NCBI GenBank assembly: GCA_045532455.1
Contig: JAZSFX010000029.1
Coordinates: 1-41,625 of the forward strand
Direction of reading: 5' to 3'
DNA from: Ornithomonoglobus_A sp045532455
GTDB taxonomy: Bacteria; Bacillota; Clostridia; UBA1381
Length of the DNA stretch: 41,625 nt
Numbering within the stretch: the first letter of the stretch is position 1; each line of letters begins with the position of its first letter. Of the stretch, positions 16,154 to 23,613 are shown in pieces. The translations under genes and the position numbers were made by a program. Below the pieces are notes generated by a model. That model saw nothing but the letters and a program-made list of their open reading frames with translations, was not told the origin of the DNA and did not search any database.

Positions 16154-16582
16154 TTATTCATCAAGTTCGGAGCCGATTTCCTTCAGGCTGTTGCCGCAGG
16201 CGGCACAAAACTTTGAACCTAAATTATTAACAAAGCCACAGACGCAAGTTTCATAATTGGAAGTTGATGGATTGATTTCTTTTTGTACCATAGGTTGTTT
16301 GGTGTCAATAGCAATTAATTCATTCTTAAAAGACACAATATCTTGATTACAAAGATTTATTTCGTTGCATATTAATTTAATATCTTCACGTCCTGACTCT
16401 GTTTCGTTATGAATAGAATATGCGATTTCGCCAAGATCTTGTAAAAGCTTTGCCCTTTTATCTTCAGCTGATTTTATATTTGCAACCAAACGGGTTTTTT
16501 CTATTATTAATTTAGAGTTTTCTTTTGCCGAATTTACCCCTTTGCTGATTCCAAACATAACTTTATCAAATACATCTGACAT
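16154..16582 (-). CDS. Coiled-coil protein with C-terminal zinc ribbon
   Basis: The 142-residue protein has a long predicted helical or coiled-coil region (about 15-95, rich in Lys, Glu, Ile and Asn) and a C-terminal zinc ribbon with C113xC115 and C126xxC129. The first knuckle is CxC, not the usual CxxC. No membrane segment is seen, so it is likely cytoplasmic. Its ATG overlaps the stop of the preceding membrane-protein gene (TAATG, sharing base 16582), which indicates translational coupling. Similar zinc ribbons in this gene and the next one suggest the two products work together. Function unknown. Confidence 0.7.
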   Translation of the reverse strand: MSDVFDKVMFGISKGVNSAKENSKLIIEKTRLVANIKSAEDKRAKLLQDLGEIAYSIHNETESGREDIKLICNEINLCNQDIVSFKNELIAIDTKQPMVQKEINPSTSNYETCVCGFVNNLGSKFCAACGNSLKEIGSELDE

Positions 16583-16998
16583 TATAAAACACCTCCGTCT
16601 TTCTCTTTTGTTGAAAGGTTTGTGTTAATTGACGCTTTAAAACACAACCAACCCATAATCGAATATATTATTAAGTATGATGCGCCATAAACTATCTCTG
16701 AGGGAAGTCTTAATATATATAACAACTCAACAAAAGCCTTAATGAAGAAGGCAGATGAAATAAGCCCCATTTTGTTTTTTGCAAAGCATAGAATTAAACT
16801 GCCTATGTATAAAAAATACATAAGCCCTTTTATGTGTCCTATTATTGATGTTATAGGGCTTAATAAACCCAAATTAATAAATATCAGATATATCAGATAC
16901 GGAAACAACAGTATGCTTGAATATGGCGACAGTATCATAAAAACAGTTTTTTTATGAAGATACGAATTTAATGTACTCTGTACTTGTGAAAGACTCAT
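16582..16998 (-). CDS. Small multi-spanning membrane protein
   Basis: The 138-residue protein contains about four hydrophobic segments: around SSILLFPYLIYLIFINLGLL, GLMYFLYIGSLILCF, SAFFIKAFVELLYIL and ASYLIIYSIMGWLCF. No family motif is recognised. The start at 16998 (MSLSQVQSTL) is supported by GAGGGAG eight bases upstream. It lies 24 bases after the secreted NPCBM-like gene and overlaps the next gene by one base. It could anchor or export the neighbouring products, but nothing in the sequence shows that directly. Confidence 0.65.
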   Translation of the reverse strand: MSLSQVQSTLNSYLHKKTVFMILSPYSSILLFPYLIYLIFINLGLLSPITSIIGHIKGLMYFLYIGSLILCFAKNKMGLISSAFFIKAFVELLYILRLPSEIVYGASYLIIYSIMGWLCFKASINTNLSTKEKDGGVL

Positions 16999-17022
16999 AT
17001 CAAATACTCCCTCGCTTTTCAA

Positions 17023-17673
17023 TTACTGATAAAGTCCTGCATCGCCAAGATACAAGTTGAAATGATCCCCTGTTCGAGTTATTTCCAAAACGTTGCAACC
17101 TTTTATGGATACATCAATATTAATTAGTCGGGAAAATTTTGTAATGGCAGGTGAGGTATATATATCTTTGCCATCGGCAGTAATAACCAATCCTCCTGTT
17201 CTATCTGTACCTTCTCCTTCTGCAACATAAAGTGTTCCCCTGAGTCTTGAGTATTTTCCGTCAAGGATATATTGTCCCGTATAATTACCCCAGCATTCAA
17301 GAGCATTAGAGTGATAATTTCCGTAATTGTCGGTTAAATCATTTGATCTGCCCCACCCATTTCCTATATTTCTCAAATCAGCAAGCTTTACTGTAGGATA
17401 AGGTAATTTCCCATCACAATTTCCTAAGTATACTGTACTTGTTTCGCCATCCCAATATACTGCCTGACCAAGCGCATTTGCAACTGCACGTACGGGAAGA
17501 TATGTTGTTCCATCAACGATTATTGGGTCAACTCTGTTTCCGTTTACATCTGTGGGTATAAGCTCCTTATTATTTATTACAATCCTGACAGAACTTGCAG
17601 CCATTGTAATAGTTCCTATGGATATAGCGGCAAGTACAATACCGACACATATCCTTTTAAAGTGTTTTTTCAT
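17023..17673 (-). CDS. Secreted protein with copper amine oxidase N-terminal-like and NPCBM-like domains
   Basis: The 216-residue protein has a signal peptide (about 1-25, cleavage after TMA). A copper amine oxidase N-terminal-type domain follows at about 28-85 (VRIVINNKELI through TYLPVRAVANALGQAVYWD and STVYLG); in Clostridia this module is a surface or wall-associated stalk, not an oxidase. Residues about 95-215 resemble an NPCBM carbohydrate-binding fold (LENIGNGWG-like start, LRGTLYV, and a C-terminal LYLGDAGLY). CAAGGAGGAA precedes the ATG. It is the first gene of the five-gene minus-strand operon and is preceded by a consensus promoter. Inference: a secreted wall- or glycan-binding protein. 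Confidence 0.82.
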   Translation of the reverse strand: MKKHFKRICVGIVLAAISIGTITMAASSVRIVINNKELIPTDVNGNRVDPIIVDGTTYLPVRAVANALGQAVYWDGETSTVYLGNCDGKLPYPTVKLADLRNIGNGWGRSNDLTDNYGNYHSNALECWGNYTGQYILDGKYSRLRGTLYVAEGEGTDRTGGLVITADGKDIYTSPAITKFSRLINIDVSIKGCNVLEITRTGDHFNLYLGDAGLYQ

Positions 17674-17726
17674 AGTAATATTCCTCCTTGCATAATATTA
17701 TTGTACTAATTAATTACTACAAACAT

Positions 17727-17755
17727 ATTATACAAGGAAAAATTTAGTTTGTCAA
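17727..17755 (-). promoter_or_regulatory. Consensus promoter of the surface-protein operon
   Basis: Minus strand: TTGACA (17755-17750), 17 bases, TATAAT (17732-17727), a perfect sigma-A match. It is divergent from xre, so the regulator may act in this 135-base gap. Confidence 0.9.
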
Positions 17756-17774
17756 GAGTCGTATAGAAATTTAA

Positions 17775-17783
17775 TGGTATAAT
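17775..17783 (+). promoter_or_regulatory. Extended -10 promoter of xre
   Basis: TGGTATAAT with no clear -35. It lies 25 bases upstream of the start and 20 bases from the -35 of the divergent operon, so one bound repressor could cover both. Confidence 0.6.
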
Positions 17784-17808
17784 AAGAACAAAAAGGAATG
17801 ATTTTAGT

Positions 17809-18096
17809 ATGAATAATGTAAAAAACAGAATAAGAGATTTACGAGAGGATTTAGACTTAAGGCAAATAGATGTAGCAAAAGCAACTGGAATAGACCAAAA
17901 AACACTGTCAAATTATGAAACAGGAAAAACAAACCCTGACAGCTATTCAATTATAAAGCTGGCGGATTTTTTTCAGGTAACAACAGATTATTTGCTTGGA
18001 GTTTCATCTTCCGATAAGAAAACAAAAAAGGATATTATAGACCAGCTTGATGAGATAGAAAAGGAGATAAATCAGATTAAGCGACACTTAAAATGA
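17809..18096 (+). CDS. XRE-family helix-turn-helix regulator
   Basis: The 95-residue protein has a Cro/CI-type helix-turn-helix at about 5-65 (RIRDLREDLDLRQIDVAKAT, then DQKTLSNYETGKTNPDS and LADFFQVTTDYLLG) and a charged helical tail (about 70-95) that could dimerise. It is divergent from the surface-protein operon, an arrangement typical of a local regulator; autoregulation and control of that operon are inferences. AAGGAATG lies upstream of the ATG. Its terminator is the start of direct repeat copy 2. No phage gene is nearby. Confidence 0.9.
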   Translation: MNNVKNRIRDLREDLDLRQIDVAKATGIDQKTLSNYETGKTNPDSYSIIKLADFFQVTTDYLLGVSSSDKKTKKDIIDQLDEIEKEINQIKRHLK

Positions 18097-18100
18097 TGAT

Positions 18101-18124
18101 AACCGAGGCATTGCCTCGGTTTTT
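18101..18124 (+). terminator. Terminator of xre
   Basis: CCGAGGCA (18103-18110) pairs with TGCCTCGG (18112-18119), followed by a T-run. It begins four bases after the xre stop and is the duplicated counterpart of the nagB terminator. Confidence 0.92.
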
Positions 18125-18312
18125 TGATGTATTAGCGAATTAAAATCCATAAAACACATAAAATAAATCAAAAAAGGGGATATTTTATGTGTACTGCAAT
18201 ATGTGTAACAAATAAAAACTTTTATTTTGGGAGAAATCTGGACTATGAACGCACCTTTGGCGAAAAGGTTACCATTACCCCCAGATTTTTTCCTTTTTCT
18301 TTTATAAACGGA
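18101..18312 (+). repeat. Direct repeat copy 2 (terminator plus 5' end of intact bile salt hydrolase)
   Basis: This matches 13487-13702 in direct orientation at an offset of about 4.6 kb. Here the coding part continues into the full-length hydrolase. Confidence 0.95.
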
Positions 18313-19158
18313 AAAAAACTGCAAAACCATTATGCAATTATAGGTATGGCACTGCCATACAATGATTATCCGTTGTATTTTGACGCTACAAATGAAATGG
18401 GGCTAAGTATTGCGGGGTTAAATTTCCCTCAAAATGCAAAGTATGAAAAGTGCAAAGATGGCAAGGATAATGTGGCATCATATGAGCTGATACCGTGGAT
18501 TTTATCGCAGTGTGCTACAATAAATGAGGCTAAAGCAATTCTCGAAAACATAAATATTACCGACGAGGCAATAAGCCTCGATTTGCCTCCCACGCCATTG
18601 CATTGGTTGCTTGCCGACAAGGAAAAATCTTTAACAGTAGAGCAGACAAGTGCAGGATTAAAGGTGTATGAAAATCCTGTTGGTGTTTTAACAAACAACC
18701 CCACCTTTGATATTCAGCTGTTTAACTTGTCAAATTATATGAATATATCACCCAAAGATCCACATAATAATTTTTCTGATAAAATTGATTTAAAAACATA
18801 TAGCAGAGGAATGGGTGGACTTGGAATACCGGGAGACCTCTCGTCAATGTCAAGATTTGTAAGGGCAAGCTTTACCAAGCTTAATTCGGTATATGGGGAC
18901 AGTGAGGAGGAAATTATAAATCAGTTTTTTCACATTTTATATTCAGTATATCAGCAAAAAGGGTGCGTAATGGTGGGGGATAGTTACGAGATAACAAACT
19001 ATTCCTCGTGTTGTAATACGGATAAGGGGATTTATTACTATACAACCTATAACAACCATACCATTAATGGTGTGAATATGCACAAGGAAAATCTTGATAC
19101 GGATAAGCTTATTACCTTTGACATATCACACGCTGCAAAATTTAATATGCAAAACTGA
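18187..19158 (+). CDS. cbh: Bile salt hydrolase / choloylglycine hydrolase
   Basis: The enzyme cleaves glycine or taurine from conjugated bile acids. The 323-residue Ntn-hydrolase has the usual length and residue set, judged against Clostridium perfringens enzyme positions: nucleophile C2 (exposed after Met removal), R16, D19, N79 in GLNF, N171 in VLTNNPTF and R223 in SSMSRF. Asn at the N79 position favours bile salt hydrolase over penicillin V acylase, which usually has Tyr there. No signal peptide is present, so it is cytoplasmic. GGGGATATTTT precedes the start. A truncated copy of its 5' end lies at 13575. The next gene starts 51 bases after the stop with no terminator between. Presence suggests life in an animal gut. 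Confidence 0.93.
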   Translation: MCTAICVTNKNFYFGRNLDYERTFGEKVTITPRFFPFSFINGKKLQNHYAIIGMALPYNDYPLYFDATNEMGLSIAGLNFPQNAKYEKCKDGKDNVASYELIPWILSQCATINEAKAILENINITDEAISLDLPPTPLHWLLADKEKSLTVEQTSAGLKVYENPVGVLTNNPTFDIQLFNLSNYMNISPKDPHNNFSDKIDLKTYSRGMGGLGIPGDLSSMSRFVRASFTKLNSVYGDSEEEIINQFFHILYSVYQQKGCVMVGDSYEITNYSSCCNTDKGIYYYTTYNNHTINGVNMHKENLDTDKLITFDISHAAKFNMQN

Positions 19159-19209
19159 ATATTGAATAAATTATTTATTTGTGCGGTAAACTACTATAGA
19201 GGTGATTTT

Positions 19210-19644
19210 ATGGTAGAACAAGATACAATAAAACTTTTAAGAGAATGTGATGCCGGAGTTAAGATGGGAGTTTCTTCGATAGAAGATGTGCTCGACAACG
19301 TAGGTGATAAAGAGTTAGAAAAGCTTTTGACCGACTGTAAGAATGAACACGAAAAGCTTGATGGTGAGCTGCAAAAACTTCTTGATAAATACAAAGATGA
19401 CGGAAAGGAGCCTGCAGCTATTACCAAGGGAATGTCGTGGATGAAAACGAATGTGATGCTCGCAATGAACGAGTCAGACCAAACCATTGCCGACCTTATG
19501 ACAGACGGTTGCAATATGGGTGTAAAATCCCTTAATAAATATCTTAATAAATATAAAGCTGCCGACGAAGTATCCAAGGATATAACCAAACGACTTATAA
19601 ATTTAGAGGAAAAACTCGCAATTGATATCAGATGTTTTCTGTAA
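19210..19644 (+). CDS. Uncharacterised small helical protein
   Basis: The 144-residue protein looks entirely helical, with charged heptad-like stretches, a KGMSWMKTNVMLAMNESDQT segment and a DGCNMGVKSLNKYLNKYKAA segment. It has no signal peptide or membrane helix. The pattern is reminiscent of ferritin-like or DUF2383-type four-helix bundles, but I see no clear di-iron ligand set and do not assign a family. The start at 19210 is supported by GAGGTG seven bases upstream; an in-frame Met at 19162 lacks one. It sits 51 bases after the bile salt hydrolase with no terminator between them, so the two are probably co-transcribed. Confidence 0.7.
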   Translation: MVEQDTIKLLRECDAGVKMGVSSIEDVLDNVGDKELEKLLTDCKNEHEKLDGELQKLLDKYKDDGKEPAAITKGMSWMKTNVMLAMNESDQTIADLMTDGCNMGVKSLNKYLNKYKAADEVSKDITKRLINLEEKLAIDIRCFL

Positions 19645-19647
19645 AAC

Positions 19648-19683
19648 AAAAAAAAGACAATTCAGGGGATTGTCTTTTTTTGT
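19648..19683 (+). terminator. Terminator after the cbh transcript
   Basis: AAAAAAGACAAT (19650-19661) pairs with ATTGTCTTTTTT (19669-19680) around TCAGGGG, ending in a T-run. Confidence 0.92.
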
Positions 19684-19698
19684 TTGTTGTGATATAAT
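19670..19698 (+). promoter_or_regulatory. Candidate promoter for the antiporter, overlapping the terminator
   Basis: TTGTCT (19670-19675), 17 bases, TATAAT (19693-19698). The -35 lies inside the 3' arm of the preceding terminator stem. Confidence 0.6.
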
Positions 19699-19739
19699 AG
19701 TAGAGATTTAGATTTTTTAAACATCAGGAGGAAGAAATA

Positions 19740-21047
19740 ATGAATACATTACTATCAGTCTCAATAGCATTACTTGCAGGACTTTTGATGACAAGGGCAT
19801 TTAAGCCATTCAAATTACCTTCAGTAACCGCATACCTCATTGCCGGTGTACTTGTTGGCCCGTATTGTCTGGGTGCACTCGATATTCACGGACTTGGGTT
19901 TAATGCAGCGGAGGACGTACATAAGCTATCACTTGTATCGGAGGTTGCGCTTGGCTTTATAGCATTCTCAATAGGCAGTGAATTCAGGCTTGAGGAGCTT
20001 AAAAAGACAGGAAAACAAGCCTTTGTAATAGGCGTTTTTCAGGCGCTTGCGGCAGCATTATTTGTGGATATTGCACTGTATTTTGTTCATCTTGCAATGC
20101 CAGATAAGCTCAGCGTTCCACAGGCTATAACACTTGGTGCAATCGCAACTGCGACAGCACCTGCAGCAACACTTATGGTTGTACGTCAGTATAAAGCAGA
20201 AGGACCGCTTACAAAGCTTCTTTTACCTATTGTTGCTCTCGATGATGCAGTTGGTCTTATAGTATTTGCCATATCCTTTGGTATTTCAAAAACAATGCTT
20301 TCGGGTAATCTGGATATGGTGTCAATTGTTGTAAATCCGCTTATCGAAATTGTTCTTTCGCTTGGATTGGGAGCGTTGATGGGCTGGGTACTTACTCAGC
20401 TTGAAAAGATGTTCAACTCAAACACAAACCGTCTTAATATGACAATCGCATTTGTGTTTTTGACAGTTTCGCTTTCGATGATGGATTTTCATATAGGAAA
20501 TGTACATATCAGTTTTTCATCACTTCTTGTGTGTATGATGCTTGGAACAGTATTTTGTAATATATGTCCTCTTTCGCACGACCTTATGGAAAAGGCAGAC
20601 AAGTGGACTTCGCCGCTTCTGGCACTGTTCTTTGTTATAAGCGGTGCAGAGCTTGAACTCAACGTGTTTGCCGATTGGGCAATAGTAGTAGTTGGTATTG
20701 TATATATAATTTTCCGTTGTCTTGGTAAGTATTTCGGCTCATTTGCAAGCGCAAAGGCAACAAATTGCTCACCTGAAATATGCAAGTATTTAGGTGTAAC
20801 GCTTTTCCCACAGGCAGGTGTTGCACTCGGAATGTGTGCGATTGTGGCAGCGTCAGCTGAAATGGGTGCTCAGGGTGCGCTTGTAAGAAACATAACACTT
20901 TTTGCGGTTTTGGTCTATGAACTTGTAGGACCGCTTATGACAAGACAAGCACTCAGTGCGGCAGGAGATATAAAGCCTATTCCGCATGAAGTTAAAAACC
21001 GACGCCAGACAAAGCTTCAGGAAGCAAAAGAAAAGAATATAAAATAA
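19740..21047 (+). CDS. Cation:proton antiporter, CPA2 family
   Basis: The 435-residue membrane protein has about a dozen hydrophobic segments and the CPA2 features LPSVTAYLIAGVLVGP near the start, SEVALGFIAFSIGSE, and the LDDAVGLIVFA motif in the middle that carries conserved acidic ion-binding residues. It lacks the C-terminal TrkA-N domain of Kef channels, so it resembles compact Na+/H+ or K+/H+ antiporters. Ion specificity cannot be read. GGAGGAAG lies upstream of the ATG. An SDR gene follows after 17 bases and is likely in the same transcript. Confidence 0.9.
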   Translation: MNTLLSVSIALLAGLLMTRAFKPFKLPSVTAYLIAGVLVGPYCLGALDIHGLGFNAAEDVHKLSLVSEVALGFIAFSIGSEFRLEELKKTGKQAFVIGVFQALAAALFVDIALYFVHLAMPDKLSVPQAITLGAIATATAPAATLMVVRQYKAEGPLTKLLLPIVALDDAVGLIVFAISFGISKTMLSGNLDMVSIVVNPLIEIVLSLGLGALMGWVLTQLEKMFNSNTNRLNMTIAFVFLTVSLSMMDFHIGNVHISFSSLLVCMMLGTVFCNICPLSHDLMEKADKWTSPLLALFFVISGAELELNVFADWAIVVVGIVYIIFRCLGKYFGSFASAKATNCSPEICKYLGVTLFPQAGVALGMCAIVAASAEMGAQGALVRNITLFAVLVYELVGPLMTRQALSAAGDIKPIPHEVKNRRQTKLQEAKEKNIK

Positions 21048-21064
21048 AGGGCAGGTATAAAATA

Positions 21065-21841
21065 ATGAAAGCACTTATAACGGGCGCAAGCTCAGGACTC
21101 GGTTGGGAAATGGCACATATATTATCCGATATGGGATACGACATAATAGCAGTTGCAAGGCGCGAGGAAAAACTTATACAGCTAAAACAAGAGCTAAAAA
21201 CTGATGTTGAAGTTGTCGTTTGCGACGTAACAGATGTTGAGCAGTGCAAAAAACTCGCCGACAATTTAGAAGATGTAGAGATATTTATAAATAATGCCGG
21301 TTTTGGCGTGTTTGGAGATTTATGCACAACAAATCTTGACGATGAGCTAAGAATGCTCGAAACCAACATACGTGCGGTTCATATTTTAACAAAGCTTGCA
21401 GTACAAAAATTTAAGGCAAGAAATTATGGATACATTTTGAATGTTGCCTCTCTCGCGGCGTTCTTTCCTGGACCGCTTTTTGCGGCATATTATGCCTCAA
21501 AATCGTATGTTCTGCGCCTTTCGCAAGCATTGTCGGAGGAGTTAAGACGCGATGGAAGTAATGTATCCGTAAGTGTACTGTGTCCCGGACCTGTACATAC
21601 CGAATTTGGAGATGTAGCAAAGGTGAATTTTGGGCTTGGCAACGAAAAGGGCAAAAAGTTTATTGTTTTAACAAGTAACGATGTAGCAAGATATGCAATT
21701 AAGAAAATGTTTGCAAAAAAGCTTGTTATAATTCCAGGTTGGCTTATGAAAGTTGCGGCATTTTTGCGAAGAATTTTACCCGATAAGGTTATGGCAAAGG
21801 TTGTGTGCCTGATACAAAGAGAAAAATGTGTTGTAAAATAG
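21065..21841 (+). CDS. Short-chain dehydrogenase/reductase
   Basis: The 258-residue classical SDR has the cofactor motif TGASSGLG at the N-terminus with an arginine-rich ARREEKL after beta-2 (suggesting NADP preference), the NNAGFG motif, the catalytic Ser in NVASLAAF and YxxxK in YYASKSY, plus PGPVHTEF. A C-terminal tail (GWLMKVAAFLRRILP) is hydrophobic and could be membrane-associated. The substrate is unknown. Beside a bile salt hydrolase a hydroxysteroid dehydrogenase is conceivable, but the sequence gives no specific support. It is the last gene of the plus-strand group, before a long hairpin. Confidence 0.92.
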   Translation: MKALITGASSGLGWEMAHILSDMGYDIIAVARREEKLIQLKQELKTDVEVVVCDVTDVEQCKKLADNLEDVEIFINNAGFGVFGDLCTTNLDDELRMLETNIRAVHILTKLAVQKFKARNYGYILNVASLAAFFPGPLFAAYYASKSYVLRLSQALSEELRRDGSNVSVSVLCPGPVHTEFGDVAKVNFGLGNEKGKKFIVLTSNDVARYAIKKMFAKKLVIIPGWLMKVAAFLRRILPDKVMAKVVCLIQREKCVVK

Positions 21842-21870
21842 ATTGTTATATTAAAAGAAGTTAATTAAAA

Positions 21871-21970
21871 AAAGAGAGAGGGTAGCCTGTATTAATTCGA
21901 TATTGCGAGTTTCAAATCCGTAGGATTTGTCTGTCTGAGCAATAGAATTAATATAGACTGCCCTCTCTTA
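21871..21970. repeat. Long imperfect inverted repeat / bidirectional terminator
   Basis: The arms AAGAGAGAGGGTAGCCTGTA and ATTAATTC.ATATTGC (from about 21872) pair with GCAAT.GAATTAATATAGACTG and CCCTCTCTT (to about 21969). The interior has its own small stem, AAATCC GTA GGATTT (21914-21928). The whole 100-base structure lies between convergent genes. It may be a terminator, but its length and internal stem resemble a mobile palindromic (MITE-like) repeat. Confidence 0.75.
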
Positions 21971-21974
21971 ACTT

Positions 21975-23519
21975 TTATATCTGTATAATTGCGGCGCCCT
22001 TGCCCATAATTGATAATGTACCGTTATTAATTCTTGCATTTACACCTGCAATACAGGTTGCCCCTGCGCCGATAAGTCTTTGGACAGAGCTGTCCTTGGG
22101 GTTAATTACAACCATAATGTTATCCCTTAAATATACAAGAGGATAATCACATTCCAACAACTTAAAGTCTGCATCTGCCCACAATGACGGACATTCTTTT
22201 CTTAAATTAATAAGAGTTTTTACATAGTTAATAAGTGAGCTTTCCTGGCTAAGTTGCTCCTCAACGGTAGGTGCATCGAATGACGGGTCAACCGGAATAT
22301 ATACCTCATCTGCCTCGGAAAAGCCTAAGTTTTTGCATTCTTTAGACCATTGCATTGGAGTACGTGCGCCCGTTCTGTTAAAACCGCCCTCCTTTGAGGA
22401 AAGACCCTCTACATAGCGCATACCAATCTCATCACCATAATACACTGCAGGCACACCCGGCATTGTTAAAAGGAAAGTGTATGCAATCTTTAAATCGGTC
22501 ATATCGCGCCCCATAGAAATTCGCGGCATATCGTGGTTGCCTGTAGGAATTGAGATATACCCCAAATCCCTGACCTTTTCGTAAAATCTCATATAGATAT
22601 TAAAGAAATCTCTTGCGTCGCCTTTGCCCTCAGGTCTGAAATAACTGTTTCCAATCCATTCCTTTGACTGATTTGTTCCATCTTCGTGTCTAAAAAGAGT
22701 TGTGTATGCCTTGTTGTTAAAATGCAGCATAAAATCTATATCAAAGCCTGAGGGAATGGATTTTGACGGGTCGCCCCATTCTGCAATAAGAAATGCATCG
22801 GGGTTGCGTGATGTAAATTCTGCTTTTAAGTATTGCCATAGCTCTTTTATTCCGCTTCCGTCGGGGTCGCCTTTTACAAGAGATGATGCCATATCTACCC
22901 TGAAACCGCTTGCACCTAAATTCATCCAGAAATCCATAATATTCAAAAGCTCTTCACGCGTTTTTAAGCAATCGGGATGGTCCATTGGTAGTTGCCACGG
23001 TCTTGTTATTTGCTTGTAACCGTAGTTTAAAGCAGGTTGACAGTAGAAGAAGTTATTCAAATAACAACCATCTCTGTCCGACCAGCCGCTTATGAAATTA
23101 TCCTCCTCGCCCTTGTCCCACACAGAATCTGTCCACACGTAGCGGTTTGTGTATTCGTTTTGTTCGGGGAGTGCGGATTTTTTAAACCATTCGTGCTCAG
23201 TTGAGGTATGACCTGCCACAAGGTCCATAATTACGCGTATATTGCGCTTGTTACATTCAAAGCATAGGTTTCTGAAATCCGAGTTTGTGCCATATCGGGG
23301 TGCAACCTTATAGAAGTTGCTTATGTCATATCCTGCATCTTTAAACGGACTTTCGTATATGGGATTAAGCCAAATTGCTGAAAAACCCATTTCCTCTATA
23401 TAGTCAAGCTTTTGTATAAGACCGTTAAGGTCGCCAATTCCGTCGTTGTTTGAATCCATAAATGATTGCGGATATATATTATAAATAACTGCGCTGTTAA
23501 GCCAATCAAACTTACTCAT
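21975..23519 (-). CDS. GH13 alpha-glucosidase (oligo-1,6-glucosidase-like)
   Basis: The 514-residue cytoplasmic enzyme has all GH13 landmarks: an N-terminal VIYNIYPQSFMDSNNDGIGD motif with calcium-type DxNxDG loop, region I MDLVAGHTS, region V QPALNYGY, nucleophile D209 in GFRVDMA, acid/base E247 in LIAEWG and D330 in TGNHDMPR. The QPALN-type region V and overall layout fit the oligo-1,6-glucosidase/alpha-glucosidase subfamilies acting on short alpha-glucans. The length is slightly short for the class, with a small C-terminal domain. No signal peptide is present, so the substrate would be imported oligosaccharides. The gene appears monocistronic with its own promoter. Confidence 0.92.
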   Translation of the reverse strand: MSKFDWLNSAVIYNIYPQSFMDSNNDGIGDLNGLIQKLDYIEEMGFSAIWLNPIYESPFKDAGYDISNFYKVAPRYGTNSDFRNLCFECNKRNIRVIMDLVAGHTSTEHEWFKKSALPEQNEYTNRYVWTDSVWDKGEEDNFISGWSDRDGCYLNNFFYCQPALNYGYKQITRPWQLPMDHPDCLKTREELLNIMDFWMNLGASGFRVDMASSLVKGDPDGSGIKELWQYLKAEFTSRNPDAFLIAEWGDPSKSIPSGFDIDFMLHFNNKAYTTLFRHEDGTNQSKEWIGNSYFRPEGKGDARDFFNIYMRFYEKVRDLGYISIPTGNHDMPRISMGRDMTDLKIAYTFLLTMPGVPAVYYGDEIGMRYVEGLSSKEGGFNRTGARTPMQWSKECKNLGFSEADEVYIPVDPSFDAPTVEEQLSQESSLINYVKTLINLRKECPSLWADADFKLLECDYPLVYLRDNIMVVINPKDSSVQRLIGAGATCIAGVNARINNGTLSIMGKGAAIIQI

Positions 23520-23552
23520 AATTTTGTTCCCCCAAAAAACTAATATATTAAC

Positions 23553-23581
23553 ATTTTATATCATTTTATTGTTTTTGTCAA
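23553..23581 (-). promoter_or_regulatory. Promoter of the GH13 gene
   Basis: Minus strand: TTGACA (23581-23576), 17 bases, TAAAAT (23558-23553). GGGGGAA before the ATG is the ribosome-binding site. Confidence 0.8.
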
Positions 23582-23586
23582 CAAAA

Positions 23587-23613
23587 AACCACTGCAATAT
23601 TGTTGCAGTGGTT
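23587..23613 (-). terminator. Terminator of the asd-dapA-dapB-holB operon
   Basis: AACCACTGCAA (23587-23597) pairs with TTGCAGTGGTT (23603-23613). On the minus strand it overlaps the last bases of the holB stop and is followed by a T-run. Confidence 0.88.

Noticed and set aside
13787..17673. Bacteriocin export system with a C39 transporter
   Set aside because: The C39-like domain is a free secreted protein with a signal peptide; no ABC transporter, double-glycine precursor or immunity gene is present.
21065..21841. Naming the SDR as a hydroxysteroid (bile acid) dehydrogenase
   Set aside because: Proximity to a bile salt hydrolase is suggestive, but a terminator and the antiporter gene intervene and no specific substrate motif was recognised.
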